A stretch of 64,000 bases of DNA from Beijerinckiaceae bacterium. Its GTDB lineage: Bacteria; Pseudomonadota; Alphaproteobacteria; Rhizobiales; Beijerinckiaceae. Under the pieces are notes generated by a model, which ran no database searches, was not told the DNA's origin, and saw only the letters and a program-made list of their open reading frames with translations. A program made the position numbers and the translations under genes. Shown in pieces: positions 43,989 through 51,884 of the stretch; positions within the stretch are counted from its first letter, which is position 1; each line of letters starts with the position of its first letter. The DNA lies in assembly GCA_947474545.1 (NCBI GenBank), contig CANJJI010000003.1, positions 1 through 64,000 on the forward strand, written 5' to 3'.

Positions 43989-44669
43989 ATGGCTGGCAAG
44001 GACGTAAAATTCTCGACCCGCAACAAGGAAACCTACGACGGCTATATCAGCGCGCCCTCGGGAAGCGCCAAGGCGCCCGGCCTGTTGCTGATTACGGCCA
44101 TTTTTGGCACCGACGACGAAATGCGCGAATCCGCCGACAATTTCGCGAAAGATGGCTTTCTTGTCTGGACCCCGGACGTGTTCTGGCGGACCATTCCCGG
44201 TCCCACCGCAGACTTCGGCAAGGCACTCGAGCGTTACGGCTCCTTCAACAAGGAGCAGGGCCTCAAGGACATGGAAGACCTGATCACGGCGTTACGCGCA
44301 GACCCACAATGCAACGGCAAGGTCGCCATGCTCGGCTATTGCTTTGGCGGCCTTTATGCGCATCTGGGCGCGGCGAGGCTCGGCGCAAATGCTGCCGGTT
44401 CATTCCACGGTACAATGATTGGTGATCACCTGGACGATGTCGCCAAGATCAAGGGCCCGGTCAGCTATCACTACGGCAGCGTTGATCCGATCATCCCGCT
44501 CGCGGAAGCCACAGCCGTGCAAAAAGCGTTCGCGGGCCGCGCCAACGCCGAAGTGACAATCCACGAAGGCGCGTCGCACAATTTCTGCATGCCTTACAAG
44601 GATGGCTATCATCCCGAAGCCGCCGCAAAGGCGCGCGCCGCTGTGCTCAAGGCGTTCAAGTCGATGTAA
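43989..44669 (+). CDS. dienelactone hydrolase family protein
   Basis: A 226-residue dienelactone hydrolase. The nucleophile is Cys118 in GYCFGG, with Asp166 (GSVDPIIP) and His197 (GASHNFC). The spacing matches the Cys-Asp-His triad of the characterised enzyme. The family hydrolyses dienelactone to maleylacetate in (chloro)catechol and hydroxyquinol-type routes, and related members take other lactones. A GGAGGA site precedes the ATG. It is divergent from the GST and faces the gamma-resorcylate decarboxylase-like gene across a strong terminator. Confidence 0.93.
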   Translation: MAGKDVKFSTRNKETYDGYISAPSGSAKAPGLLLITAIFGTDDEMRESADNFAKDGFLVWTPDVFWRTIPGPTADFGKALERYGSFNKEQGLKDMEDLITALRADPQCNGKVAMLGYCFGGLYAHLGAARLGANAAGSFHGTMIGDHLDDVAKIKGPVSYHYGSVDPIIPLAEATAVQKAFAGRANAEVTIHEGASHNFCMPYKDGYHPEAAAKARAAVLKAFKSM

Positions 44670-44723
44670 GCGGAAAGTCCGGATGCCCCGGGCAATCTGG
44701 AACCGCGGCAACACTGCAATCTG

Positions 44724-44762
44724 AAATCCCGGATAAACGTTACGCCCGTTTATCCGGGATTT
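44724..44762. terminator. bidirectional intrinsic terminator
   Basis: A perfect 16-bp stem (44724-44739 with 44747-44762) encloses a 7-base loop. It lies between the ends of the convergent dienelactone hydrolase and decarboxylase genes. The A/T ends of the stem give short T runs on both strands. Confidence 0.8.
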
Positions 44763-44765
44763 GTA

Positions 44766-45746
44766 TTACATCCCAAGCTTGAACAGCTTCGCCGCGTTGG
44801 TGCGGCCGATTTTCATCTTGTCATTTTCGTTGAGTTCAAGATTGTCGAACCAGATCGCAGCATGGTCGACATTTTCAAACGGCCAGTCAGTCGAGAACAG
44901 GATTCGATCCGTCCCAATTTCCATGATCGAATTGACCAGAGACGGCGTGCAGAAATTGCCAGAGACGGTGATCCAGAAATTGTTCTGGAAATAATGGCTG
45001 AGTTTGTGTTTGGCCGGGTAGGGATTGGGCAGGTTCATCCAGGCGTTGTGGTTGTCGATCCGCCAGAGCGAGAAGGGAATACCTTCACCCATATGGCCAA
45101 TGACAATTTTCAGGTTGGGATGGGTATCGAAAATACCCGAACCCATGAGACGCAAGGCATGGATTGCCGTTTCGTTGCCAAACGCCCATTTTGGCCCCAG
45201 CAGCCACTCGGCGCCCTTGTAAATCTGTCCCCAGGACGGGATCGGATTGCGCGGATGCAAATAGAACGGCACATCCAGTTGCGCCACCAGCGCCCAGAAA
45301 GCCTTGTAGCGGGGATCGTCCAGATAGATGCAGTTTTCCGGATCGTCGATCTGCGAGAAGCCGTTCACCAGAATGCCTTTGAAACCCAGCTGCTTGATAC
45401 AACGCTCCAGCTCCCGGCAGGCATGGTCGGGATCCTGCAGCGCTAAGGCAGCAAGACCCTGAAAGCGCTTCGGATTTTTAATTATCTCTTGCGCCATCAA
45501 ATCGTTGGACCGCACCGAAATATCCATCGCCTGTTTGCGGTCTGGGATGGCCTGAATAGCAGGCGCATTCAGCGACAGGAGCATCATCTCCATGCCCCAG
45601 GCATCCATCTGGGCGATGCGCTTTTCCTGAAAATCCAGTAACCGCGCCCGTGCCTCCGGCCATAACGGGCCAGGTACGAAAGGCTTGGAATCATCAAGCG
45701 TTTCTTCCAGCGCGAAATGCTCTTCGAGCCCGATTTTCCCTTTCAT
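44766..45746 (-). CDS. amidohydrolase-family decarboxylase, gamma-resorcylate decarboxylase-like
   Basis: A 326-residue amidohydrolase of the ACMSD-type decarboxylase branch. Glu8 and His10 (GLEEHFA), His164 (YLHPRNP) and Asp287 (STDWPFE) fall at the numbers I recall for the metal ligands of gamma-resorcylate (2,6-dihydroxybenzoate) decarboxylase. Length, LSLNAPAIQAIPDR and GHMGEGIPF also agree. The enzyme reversibly converts 2,6-dihydroxybenzoate to resorcinol and CO2. Close relatives act on 2,3-dihydroxybenzoate or 5-carboxyvanillate, so the exact acid is uncertain. A GGAGTG site precedes the ATG. The expected resorcinol hydroxylase and hydroxyquinol dioxygenase are not adjacent. Confidence 0.9.
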   Translation of the reverse strand: MKGKIGLEEHFALEETLDDSKPFVPGPLWPEARARLLDFQEKRIAQMDAWGMEMMLLSLNAPAIQAIPDRKQAMDISVRSNDLMAQEIIKNPKRFQGLAALALQDPDHACRELERCIKQLGFKGILVNGFSQIDDPENCIYLDDPRYKAFWALVAQLDVPFYLHPRNPIPSWGQIYKGAEWLLGPKWAFGNETAIHALRLMGSGIFDTHPNLKIVIGHMGEGIPFSLWRIDNHNAWMNLPNPYPAKHKLSHYFQNNFWITVSGNFCTPSLVNSIMEIGTDRILFSTDWPFENVDHAAIWFDNLELNENDKMKIGRTNAAKLFKLGM

Positions 45747-45872
45747 AGCCAGTCACTCCGTTTTTTAAATCTGACGCTCATTTACCTTGTCATGGGTCAA
45801 ATGGCTAATCCACTGTTAAGATTTGTCACATATTGTTGGAAAATCGCCGGATAATTATGGAGGGATTCCAAC

Positions 45873-46283
45873 ATGAAGTTGCCAGTTTCTTTTACAGCCC
45901 TCGGACTGATCTTCGCATACGGCATTGGCGGCCCTGCAATGGCAGCCGGAGAGTCACTAAAACCCTCGGACAAGGCAGCCCTTCAAGCCGCAATGTTCCA
46001 GCACATAGACTCTCAGCTCGTGAATGGCGCCTTCCTCCGCTTGAACACCAAAGAAGGCCGCGCGGAGCCGCTGGCTCCCACCAAATCACACCCGATGATA
46101 CTGCGCATGGGCGAAAACTTTGTCCTGTGCTCGGATTTTCGCGGCCCGGACGGCAAGGATGTAAACATCGATTTCTACATGGCGCGTGCAGGTACAAAAT
46201 ACGTCGTCTTTCATACCGAGGTTGGCAATCGTACGCCTCTGGAACAATTGATGTCTTCCGGGAAAGTTCAACCGGTCGATTAA
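45873..46283 (+). CDS. small exported hypothetical protein
   Basis: A 136-residue protein with a signal peptide (MKLPVSFTALGLIFAYGIG, cleavage near AMAA) and a strong GGAGGGA site. The mature domain of about 110 residues contains LNTKEGRAEPLAPTKSHPMI and FVLCSDFRGPDGKDVNIDFY. I do not recognise a named family, though similar exported proteins occur in Hyphomicrobiales. The chemoreceptor reading frame starts 21 bases downstream, so the two may be co-transcribed, and a periplasmic partner of that receptor is conceivable. No functional motif is visible. Confidence 0.8.
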   Translation: MKLPVSFTALGLIFAYGIGGPAMAAGESLKPSDKAALQAAMFQHIDSQLVNGAFLRLNTKEGRAEPLAPTKSHPMILRMGENFVLCSDFRGPDGKDVNIDFYMARAGTKYVVFHTEVGNRTPLEQLMSSGKVQPVD

Positions 46284-46304
46284 GTCAAAGAAACGGAATC
46301 CAAC

Positions 46305-47874
46305 TTGAGCACGCTGGAACTGGGCTCACGAGGCCACTTGAGAAAATCTGCCGGAAGGCTTTTTCTCAAGTTTCTTGCCTTTCTCATCCCTGTCTTCCTG
46401 CTGCTCAGTGCGGCGGGCCTTTCGGCTATGACCCGCTATCAGTTCAGGCACGGTCTTGATGATCTGACAGCCCGTATCGGCAATCATGCGGCCCGGATTG
46501 CTACGGCCCTCGGGCGTTATGAGCCCGAAGGTCTGGGCGCATTCGGTGACGATTTGACCGGCAGCCTTCTCGCAGACAATGCGGTGGGTTGCGCCGAAGT
46601 AAGGTTCGGCAACGCCGCCCCGCGCATGATCGGCTGCCTCAATTCCGACGCCGCCCAGCAACTTGATCTTCCATTTGGCAATGCAGGCGGCGTTCTGACC
46701 GTCCGGTTTTCCACCGCTGAAATTGAGAGCGCTTCGCAGCGCAATTTCATTTTCGCGACGGGGGCCATGTTCATAGGCCTTCTAGCTGCCATATTGGCTG
46801 GCGCTTTTGGTTTCCGGCAAGTCATTTGGAGTGCCGCTATCGCGGCTTCGCAAGGCAATTGCAGAAAACGCCAAGCCCGGCAAAGCTATTCTGGTGGAAT
46901 TTTCGAGCAATGACGAGTTGGGGGATGCAATCGCGGCTTATAATGAATTGCAGCTTCGCCACGAAAAGGCCCATGAAGATTTGAGGAGTGAATCCTCTCT
47001 CAGGCTTACCGAGCAGGAACGCCGCGCCAAAGCCGAAATGCTGGCCGGGCGGAGTGAAGAATTCCGCCAGGCCATCGTGGCCATTACAAAAGAATTGTCG
47101 CAACGCGTCGTGGCCATCTCCAGTGTGTCCCAGCGGCTTGAACAATCTGCCAGCGGAATGACGATAGAGCTGCGTGGCGTCGAACAGGAAGGGCGGCAGA
47201 ACGTAATCTCTACGTCGTCGGTCGTGAGCGCGTCCAAACTTCTGATGGATATGTCCACAAAAATCGGACAACACGCCATCAACACGAGCATGGCCGGCGA
47301 CGCGGTCCGCGACGCGCGCACTGCCGTTCAAGAGCGCGTGGAAGGGCTCGCTCAAGCCGTGGCGCAGATTTCCAATTTGACTGATTTGATCGGCCGCATC
47401 GCCTCGCAGACTAATCTGCTTGCCTTGAATGCGACCATTGAGGCCGCAAGAGCCGGAGAAGCAGGGCGTGGCTTTGCCGTCGTCGCGGGCGAAGTCAAGA
47501 ACCTCGCGCTCAATACGGCCAAAGCCACCGTGCAGATCAGCGAGGCGGTCCAGGCAATCGATACCGGTGTCAAGGCCGCTGTGGCAGCCACACACGGACT
47601 GATAGAGGCGGGCGAACTGATTGAGGACGCATCGTATAATATCGTGAGCGCCCTGGACGTGCAGGAGCACGAAATCCGCAATATCGACAAGGCCGCAGGC
47701 GCTTCGGCCCAATCGGCTACTGCCGTCGCGGATGGACTCAAACAATTTCTGCAAGTCGCCGGGCGCACCGAACTCGCCGCAAGTGATATGGCCGACGCTT
47801 CGGAAGCCATTGAAACGGCCAACCGGGCGCTTCGCCGGGCGATGGAGGACTTCCTGCAGGATATTGCCGCTTAA
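46305..47874 (+). pseudogene. methyl-accepting chemotaxis protein, disrupted by a +1 frameshift
   Basis: Two frames together make one chemoreceptor of about 522 residues. Frame one (46305-46913, TTG start) gives TM1 (FLKFLAFLIPVFLLLSAAGL), a periplasmic domain of about 110 residues, and TM2 ending GFRQVI. Frame two carries [19 protein letters not shown], a HAMP start, then HAMP and the full signalling domain with the hairpin tip [20 protein letters not shown] and a stop at 47874. Removing one T from TTT at 46825-46827 joins them as RQVI-GVPLSRL, exactly at the TM2-HAMP junction. It is either a recent mutation or a homopolymer sequencing error. No slippery heptamer suggests programmed shifting. 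Confidence 0.85.
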
Positions 47875-48494
47875 TTTGAGGCGTGCAGGATTTCCTTCGA
47901 TGCAACAGTAGAATCCGCATTCAGGCGGTAGACGACTGGCACGCCTGTCTCCAGCTCCATGCCGACGATAGTCTTGGGCGTAGCCCGTTCGAGCACCATC
48001 AGCAGCGCACGCAGTGAATTCCCATGCGCGACCACCGCCGTGCGTTCGCCCCGCAATACGCACGGCAGGATATCCTGGCAGAAATAGGGAAGTACGCGCG
48101 CCAGTGTATCGCGCAGGCTTTCTCCGCCAGGCGGCGGCGTGTCATATGAGCGGCGCCAGATCATTACCTGCTCTTCGCCCCACTTTTGCGCAGCTTCCGC
48201 TTTGTTGAGCCCGGAGAGGTCGCCATAATCGCGTTCGTTCAGGCGAATGTCCTTCACCACATCAAGCTTGGTCCCCAGCTCTTCCAACACAAGATCCGTC
48301 GTGTCCTGCGCACGTTTGAGGCCTGAGGTAAAAGCGCGCTCGAAATTGATGCCTTTGTCCTTTAAGCGCTGGCCGGCATGGCGCGCTTCTTTCACGCCCA
48401 CTTCGGTGAGATCGGGGTTCTTCCAGCCAGTAAACAGGTTCTTGAGGTTCCATTCGCTCTGGCCGTGGCGAATGAGCACGAGAACGCGGTCCAT
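47871..48494 (-). CDS. gpmA: 2,3-bisphosphoglycerate-dependent phosphoglycerate mutase
   Basis: A 207-residue dPGM of the histidine phosphatase superfamily. It has [18 protein letters not shown] at the N-terminus with the phospho-histidine in [32 protein letters not shown], and the second histidine in [12 protein letters not shown]. It interconverts 3- and 2-phosphoglycerate. The ATG at 48494 has an AGGAGC site, and nine upstream codons are excluded. It follows dapB by 39 bases on the same strand, a pairing found in many Hyphomicrobiales. Its stop codon overlaps that of the convergent chemoreceptor frame. Confidence 0.95.
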   Translation of the reverse strand: MDRVLVLIRHGQSEWNLKNLFTGWKNPDLTEVGVKEARHAGQRLKDKGINFERAFTSGLKRAQDTTDLVLEELGTKLDVVKDIRLNERDYGDLSGLNKAEAAQKWGEEQVMIWRRSYDTPPPGGESLRDTLARVLPYFCQDILPCVLRGERTAVVAHGNSLRALLMVLERATPKTIVGMELETGVPVVYRLNADSTVASKEILHASN

Positions 48495-48533
48495 GATCGC
48501 TCCTGATGTTATGCCGCCCATGCGGCGCGAAAT

Positions 48534-49349
48534 TCAGATTTCCGAGAGGCCTAGCACATCGGCCATATTATACTGGCCCGGCTTTTTGCCGCGTCCCCAG
48601 AGGGCGGCGCGCATCGCGCCGCGCGCAAAGATACCGCGATCTTCGGCCTTGTGGCTCAGGATCAGCCGCTCGCCGGGTCCGGCAAAAATCGCATCATGAT
48701 CGCCGACAACCGTCCCTCCGCGCAGCGTCTGGAAGCCGATGACGCCATCAGGCCGTGCGCCTGTATGTCCGTCGCGCGCGCGCACCGAATGGCTGGCTAG
48801 ATCGACGCCGCGCCCGGCGGCCGCAGCTTCTCCCAGCATCAGCGCAGTGCCGGAAGGCGCATCCACTTTCATCCGGTGATGCATTTCCAGGATTTCGATG
48901 TCGTATTCCTCGCCCAACGTGGCGGCAACCTTCTTCACCAGGCCCGCGAGCAGATTGACGCCCAAGCTCATATTGCCCGAACGCACGATTACCGCATGGC
49001 GCGCTGCTGCTGCAATCTTTTCGAGATCGCCCGATGCAAGACCGGTCGTGCCAATCACATGCACGATGCGCGCCTGCGCAGCGAAGGCCGACAATTCAAC
49101 AGTGGATGCGGGAATAGTGAAATCAATGACGCCGTCGGCATTGACCAGCGCTTCGAGCGGATCAGCCGAAACACTGACGCCAATATTGCCTACACCCGCC
49201 AACTCGCCTGCATCCTGCCCAAGAAACGGCGAACCTGCGCGCTCCAGAGCGCCAGCGACGACCGCACCGGGTGTTGCATGGATCACCTGAACCAGCATCC
49301 GCCCCATGCGCCCGGCTGCACCGGCCACGACGAGCCGCATATCGCTCAT
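48534..49349 (-). CDS. dapB: 4-hydroxy-tetrahydrodipicolinate reductase DapB
   Basis: A 271-residue DapB. The NAD(P)-binding GAAGRMGR lies near residue 9, DFTIPAS in the middle, VIGTTG, and the substrate site [16 protein letters not shown] near residue 157-172 with the catalytic histidines. It makes tetrahydrodipicolinate for lysine and meso-diaminopimelate synthesis. The ATG at 49349 follows an AAGGAGAG site. It heads the dapB-gpmA pair. About 100 bases without a recognisable element separate it from the DUF1330 gene. Confidence 0.96.
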   Translation of the reverse strand: MSDMRLVVAGAAGRMGRMLVQVIHATPGAVVAGALERAGSPFLGQDAGELAGVGNIGVSVSADPLEALVNADGVIDFTIPASTVELSAFAAQARIVHVIGTTGLASGDLEKIAAAARHAVIVRSGNMSLGVNLLAGLVKKVAATLGEEYDIEILEMHHRMKVDAPSGTALMLGEAAAAGRGVDLASHSVRARDGHTGARPDGVIGFQTLRGGTVVGDHDAIFAGPGERLILSHKAEDRGIFARGAMRAALWGRGKKPGQYNMADVLGLSEI

Positions 49350-49447
49350 GATACTCTCCTTGAGACGCAAATTGGGGAAGCAATCTTGCGCGGTCTATAG
49401 CTGCGCGCACAGGTTCTGCAAAGCGGGGATTCCCGGACTGGCTAACC

Positions 49448-49738
49448 TCAGACTGGCCCCTCGACAATGACCAGATCCCCGTCGGACGCCGCCTGCCTTA
49501 TCTTTGCGGCCTCCTGATATTCCGGCGAATGGAAACACGCGAGCGCAGTCTCGTAGTCTTTGAACTCAACCACGATATGGCGCGAACGAAGATTGCCCTG
49601 CATGGTCTCGTACTTGCCACCGCGCACAACGAATTTTGCCCCATATTTCTCGAAGGCTACGGCGTTCTTCGCCAGATATTCCCTGTAAACGTCCGGATCT
49701 TTGACGTCGTTATGGGCTATCCAATATCCCTTCGCCAT
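49448..49738 (-). CDS. DUF1330 domain-containing protein
   Basis: A 96-residue protein of the DUF1330 family, a ferredoxin-like dimeric alpha/beta barrel related to antibiotic-monooxygenase folds. YWIAHNDVKDPDVYREYLAK, the central FVVRGGKYETMQGN, and the FHSPEYQEAAKIRQ segment are typical. A GAGGAG site precedes the ATG. It lies between pyrF and dapB in related bacteria as well, except that here an exported phosphoesterase and two structured elements are interposed. No reaction has been assigned to the family. Confidence 0.9.
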   Translation of the reverse strand: MAKGYWIAHNDVKDPDVYREYLAKNAVAFEKYGAKFVVRGGKYETMQGNLRSRHIVVEFKDYETALACFHSPEYQEAAKIRQAASDGDLVIVEGPV

Positions 49739-49809
49739 ATTTTACTCCTCTGACTAACGATTGTCCTTTGCGTCATCGGGATGTCGCACAGTCAGGCTAG
49801 GGAGACAAC

Positions 49810-49897
49810 CAGCGGTCCTTCTCGCCAGCCCCCGGCGAAGTCCCTTTTAGAAGGGTCCGCTGTTTGGCGCCGGGCCATTTTTGCCCGGCGCCCTTTT
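49810..49897 (+). ncRNA. candidate structured RNA with intrinsic terminator (element 1)
   Basis: In the 222-base gap before the phosphoesterase gene, 49810-49822 (CAGCGGTCCTTCT) pairs with 49849-49862 (AGAAGGGTCCGCTG) as a 13-bp stem with one bulged U and one G-U pair. Nested inside is a CGCC/GGCG stem (49823-49826 with 49834-49837) with a C-rich AGCCCCC loop. Three bases later comes a 10-bp GC hairpin and CTTTT. This architecture fits a short trans-acting RNA, or an attenuator in the leader of the gene at 49961. The promoter is weak (TTGCGT at 49768, CAGGCT at 49792). No known Rfam family is recognised. Confidence 0.5.
49866..49897 (+). terminator. intrinsic terminator upstream of the phosphoesterase gene
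   Basis: GGCGCCGGGC (49866-49875) and GCCCGGCGCC (49883-49892) form a perfect 10-bp stem with loop CATTTTT, followed by CTTTTG. No rightward protein gene lies upstream that would need it, so it must end a non-coding transcript or attenuate the gene that starts 64 bases downstream. Confidence 0.7.
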
Positions 49898-49960
49898 GTC
49901 AGCCCGCCGGAAACGGCTATAGGTGATCGCACCCTCCACCAATATTTGCAGGATCCCGCG

Positions 49961-50938
49961 GTGAAATCAGTTCTACGCACCATCGCAGTCCTGGCCATTG
50001 CGCTATTGAGCAGACCCGGCAACGCCCAGAACGATCCGTTCGAATTCGTGGCACTGGGCGACATGCCCTATAATCTTCCCGGCGATTACGAGAAATTCGA
50101 CCGGTTGATCGACCGTATCAATACTCTCAATCCGGCCTTCAGCATTCACGTGGGCGATATCGTCTCGGGCATCACCAGATGCAGCGACGAGAATTTCACG
50201 AAGGTGAAAATCCAGTTTGATCGTTTCGCTGGGGCGCTCGTCTATACTCCAGGTGATAACGACTGGACCGACTGCCACCGCCTCCTCATGGGCAGCTATG
50301 ACCCCCTTGAACGGTTGGCCCATATCCGCCGCCTGTTTTTCCCGGAAACCGGTAAGTCACTGGGGCGCATGCCCCTAACCCTTGAAAACCAGTCCCGTGT
50401 CATGCCGGGTGAATTCTCCCCCTACATCGAAAACACCCGCTTTCGTTTCAAGAACGTCTTGTTTGCTTCCGCTCACGTGGTCGGCTCCCTGAATAATTAC
50501 GATCCGGCCCGTCCAGCCGCAGTTGCCGAATTCGAGGCCAGGGACAAAGCCAATATAGTCTGGATCGATGAAGCCTTCCGGCTTGCCGGCCAGTCGTCCG
50601 CGCTGGGCCTTGTGCTGTTCTGGCAGGCGCATGTTCATGCCACGCCGCGTCGCACGCCCGATGCTCCCTTCGCAGCCCCATTTCACAACACCATCAACGC
50701 GATCGAGCGTGGTGCGGCAAAATTCAATCGCCCGGTGCTGGTCATCTACGGCGATTTCCATTTTTTTGAAGTTCAGCCCTTCATGAACCTCAAACGTGAA
50801 CCCATCCCCAATGTGAGGCGGCTGCAGGTCTATGGCGACAAATTCGTTCATGCCGCGCGCGTGCGCATCGAACCGGCGAACCCCGCACTGTTCGCTATAG
50901 AACCCTTGATCATCCCGGAAAACGGCCCGGACAAGTAA
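49961..50938 (+). CDS. exported metallophosphoesterase-like protein
   Basis: A 325-residue protein, most simply started at the GTG 49961, which gives a signal peptide (MKSVLRTIAVLAIALLSRPG, cleavage after NAQ) behind a CAGGA. The open frame from the ATG at 49781 would pass through the structured element and is less likely. Motifs resemble calcineurin-like phosphoesterases in altered form: VALGDMPY, HVGDIVSG, TPGDNDWTDC, and a late YGDFHFFE. The usual first DxH and the GNHD are changed to DxP and GDND, so metal binding may differ. It probably acts in the periplasm on a phosphoester. It stands alone between two structured elements and is not found in the usual DUF1330-pyrF order. Confidence 0.82.
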   Translation: MKSVLRTIAVLAIALLSRPGNAQNDPFEFVALGDMPYNLPGDYEKFDRLIDRINTLNPAFSIHVGDIVSGITRCSDENFTKVKIQFDRFAGALVYTPGDNDWTDCHRLLMGSYDPLERLAHIRRLFFPETGKSLGRMPLTLENQSRVMPGEFSPYIENTRFRFKNVLFASAHVVGSLNNYDPARPAAVAEFEARDKANIVWIDEAFRLAGQSSALGLVLFWQAHVHATPRRTPDAPFAAPFHNTINAIERGAAKFNRPVLVIYGDFHFFEVQPFMNLKREPIPNVRRLQVYGDKFVHAARVRIEPANPALFAIEPLIIPENGPDK

Positions 50939-50969
50939 AACTATTCACAAAACTGTAATGTTGCCGCCA

Positions 50970-50997
50970 TTGTAATGGCGCAATCACTCATTAGATT
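50970..50997 (+). promoter_or_regulatory. candidate promoter for element 2
   Basis: TTGTAA (50970-50975), a 16-base spacer and TAGATT (50992-50997) would start transcription near 51004, exactly where the folded element begins. An upstream hairpin (50961-50983, CGCCAT-TGTA-ATGGCG) overlaps the -35. Confidence 0.35.
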
Positions 50998-51003
50998 AAG
51001 ATC

Positions 51004-51083
51004 AATCGGAAGCGGCGGTCCCCCAGACTGCTCCCGATAAGACGAGCGCCGGGCCGGATGTACGCCCGGCGTTTTGTTTTTTT
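51004..51083 (+). ncRNA. candidate structured RNA with intrinsic terminator (element 2)
   Basis: Between the phosphoesterase stop and convergent pyrF, ATCGGAAGC (51005-51013) pairs with GCTCCCGAT (51030-51038) with one mismatch. A nested GTC/GAC closes a CCCCA loop. The terminator hairpin 51045-51073 with a long T-tract follows after seven bases. The order (hairpin with C-rich loop, then a GCGCCGGGC-type terminator) is the same as in element 1 at 49810. It may be an independent RNA of about 80 nt, or simply the 3' end of the phosphoesterase transcript. Confidence 0.45.
51045..51083 (+). terminator. strong intrinsic terminator after the phosphoesterase gene
   Basis: CGCCGGGC (51047-51054) and GCCCGGCG (51064-51071), extended by A-T and G-T pairs, are followed by TTTTGTTTTTTT. 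It ends the rightward transcript from the phosphoesterase gene and any element-2 RNA. Confidence 0.85.
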
Positions 51084-51094
51084 GGATTTCCTGA

Positions 51095-51811
51095 TCAAGG
51101 CTTTGAGCCAAGGGCCCCTAGAATTTCCGCAACGATGGCTTCAGCCGCAGCTGCGGGATCTTCCGCCTGTGTCACCGGCCTGCCGACCACGAGATAATCG
51201 GCTCCCTCGGTGATGGCGCGTGCGGGCGTCATGACCCGTTTCTGATCTGCGACATCGGCGCCTGCAGGGCGGATGCCGGGCGTGACGAATAACATGTCAT
51301 TTCCGATCAGCACCCGCATGCTCTTCGCCTCTTCCGCAGACATAACCAGACCGTGAACCCCCGCGTCTTGTGCCTGTCGTGCCCGCCGGGCGACCAGTTC
51401 CCTCACGCCATATGCAAACCCGGCATCGCGCAGATCACCGTCATCGTAACTGGTCATAACCGTTACGGCGAGCAGCTTAAGCGGCGAGTCGCCCAACGCG
51501 ACCCGCGCTGCTTTCATGGTCTGCGGATAGGCATGGATCGTAAGGAATGTTGCCCCCAGCTTCGCTACCTGCTCTGTCGCACGCGCAACTGTGTTGGGAA
51601 TATCGTGCAATTTGAGATCGAGAAAAACCTTCTTTCCGGCACGCACAAGTTCTTCAGCGAGCGGAAGGCCTCCGCTATAGGTCAGCTCCATCCCGATCTT
51701 GTAGAAATTGACGGAACTTCCAAGGCGCTCGACCATCGTGCGCGCTTGCGAAACCGATGGTAAATCGAGCGCGACAATCAGCCGGTCGCGAGGAATGATG
51801 TTTGACGGCAT
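51095..51811 (-). CDS. pyrF: orotidine 5'-phosphate decarboxylase PyrF
   Basis: A 238-residue PyrF. The active-site [10 protein letters not shown] has the Asp65-Lys67-Asp70 set. [10 protein letters not shown] lies at the N-terminus, TPGIRP and [15 protein letters not shown] at the C-terminus. It makes UMP from OMP. The start at 51811 matches the family; the longer open frame to 51871 adds unrelated residues. The ribosome site is weak. It follows the PmtA-like gene by 73 bases on the same strand and may be read from the promoter at 52838. Confidence 0.96.
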   Translation of the reverse strand: MPSNIIPRDRLIVALDLPSVSQARTMVERLGSSVNFYKIGMELTYSGGLPLAEELVRAGKKVFLDLKLHDIPNTVARATEQVAKLGATFLTIHAYPQTMKAARVALGDSPLKLLAVTVMTSYDDGDLRDAGFAYGVRELVARRARQAQDAGVHGLVMSAEEAKSMRVLIGNDMLFVTPGIRPAGADVADQKRVMTPARAITEGADYLVVGRPVTQAEDPAAAAEAIVAEILGALGSKP

Positions 51812-51884
51812 GTGAATGTTCCAGCTGCATAGATCCTGTTGCAGCTCTAACACGCACCCCGGTATGGACAAACTGGAAGGCGCG

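Noticed and set aside
46820-46830. Programmed ribosomal frameshift in the chemoreceptor.
   Set aside because: There is no slippery heptamer, stop codon at the shift site or stimulatory structure, and programmed shifts are not known at TM2-HAMP junctions. Mutation or sequencing error is simpler.
46837-48063. A 408-residue minus-strand frame across the chemoreceptor and the end of gpmA.
   Set aside because: It is antisense to a strongly conserved MCP signalling domain and has no recognisable motif.
49781-49960. Coding start of the phosphoesterase at ATG 49781.
   Set aside because: The first 60 codons would span the hairpin and terminator. The GTG at 49961 gives a normal signal peptide.
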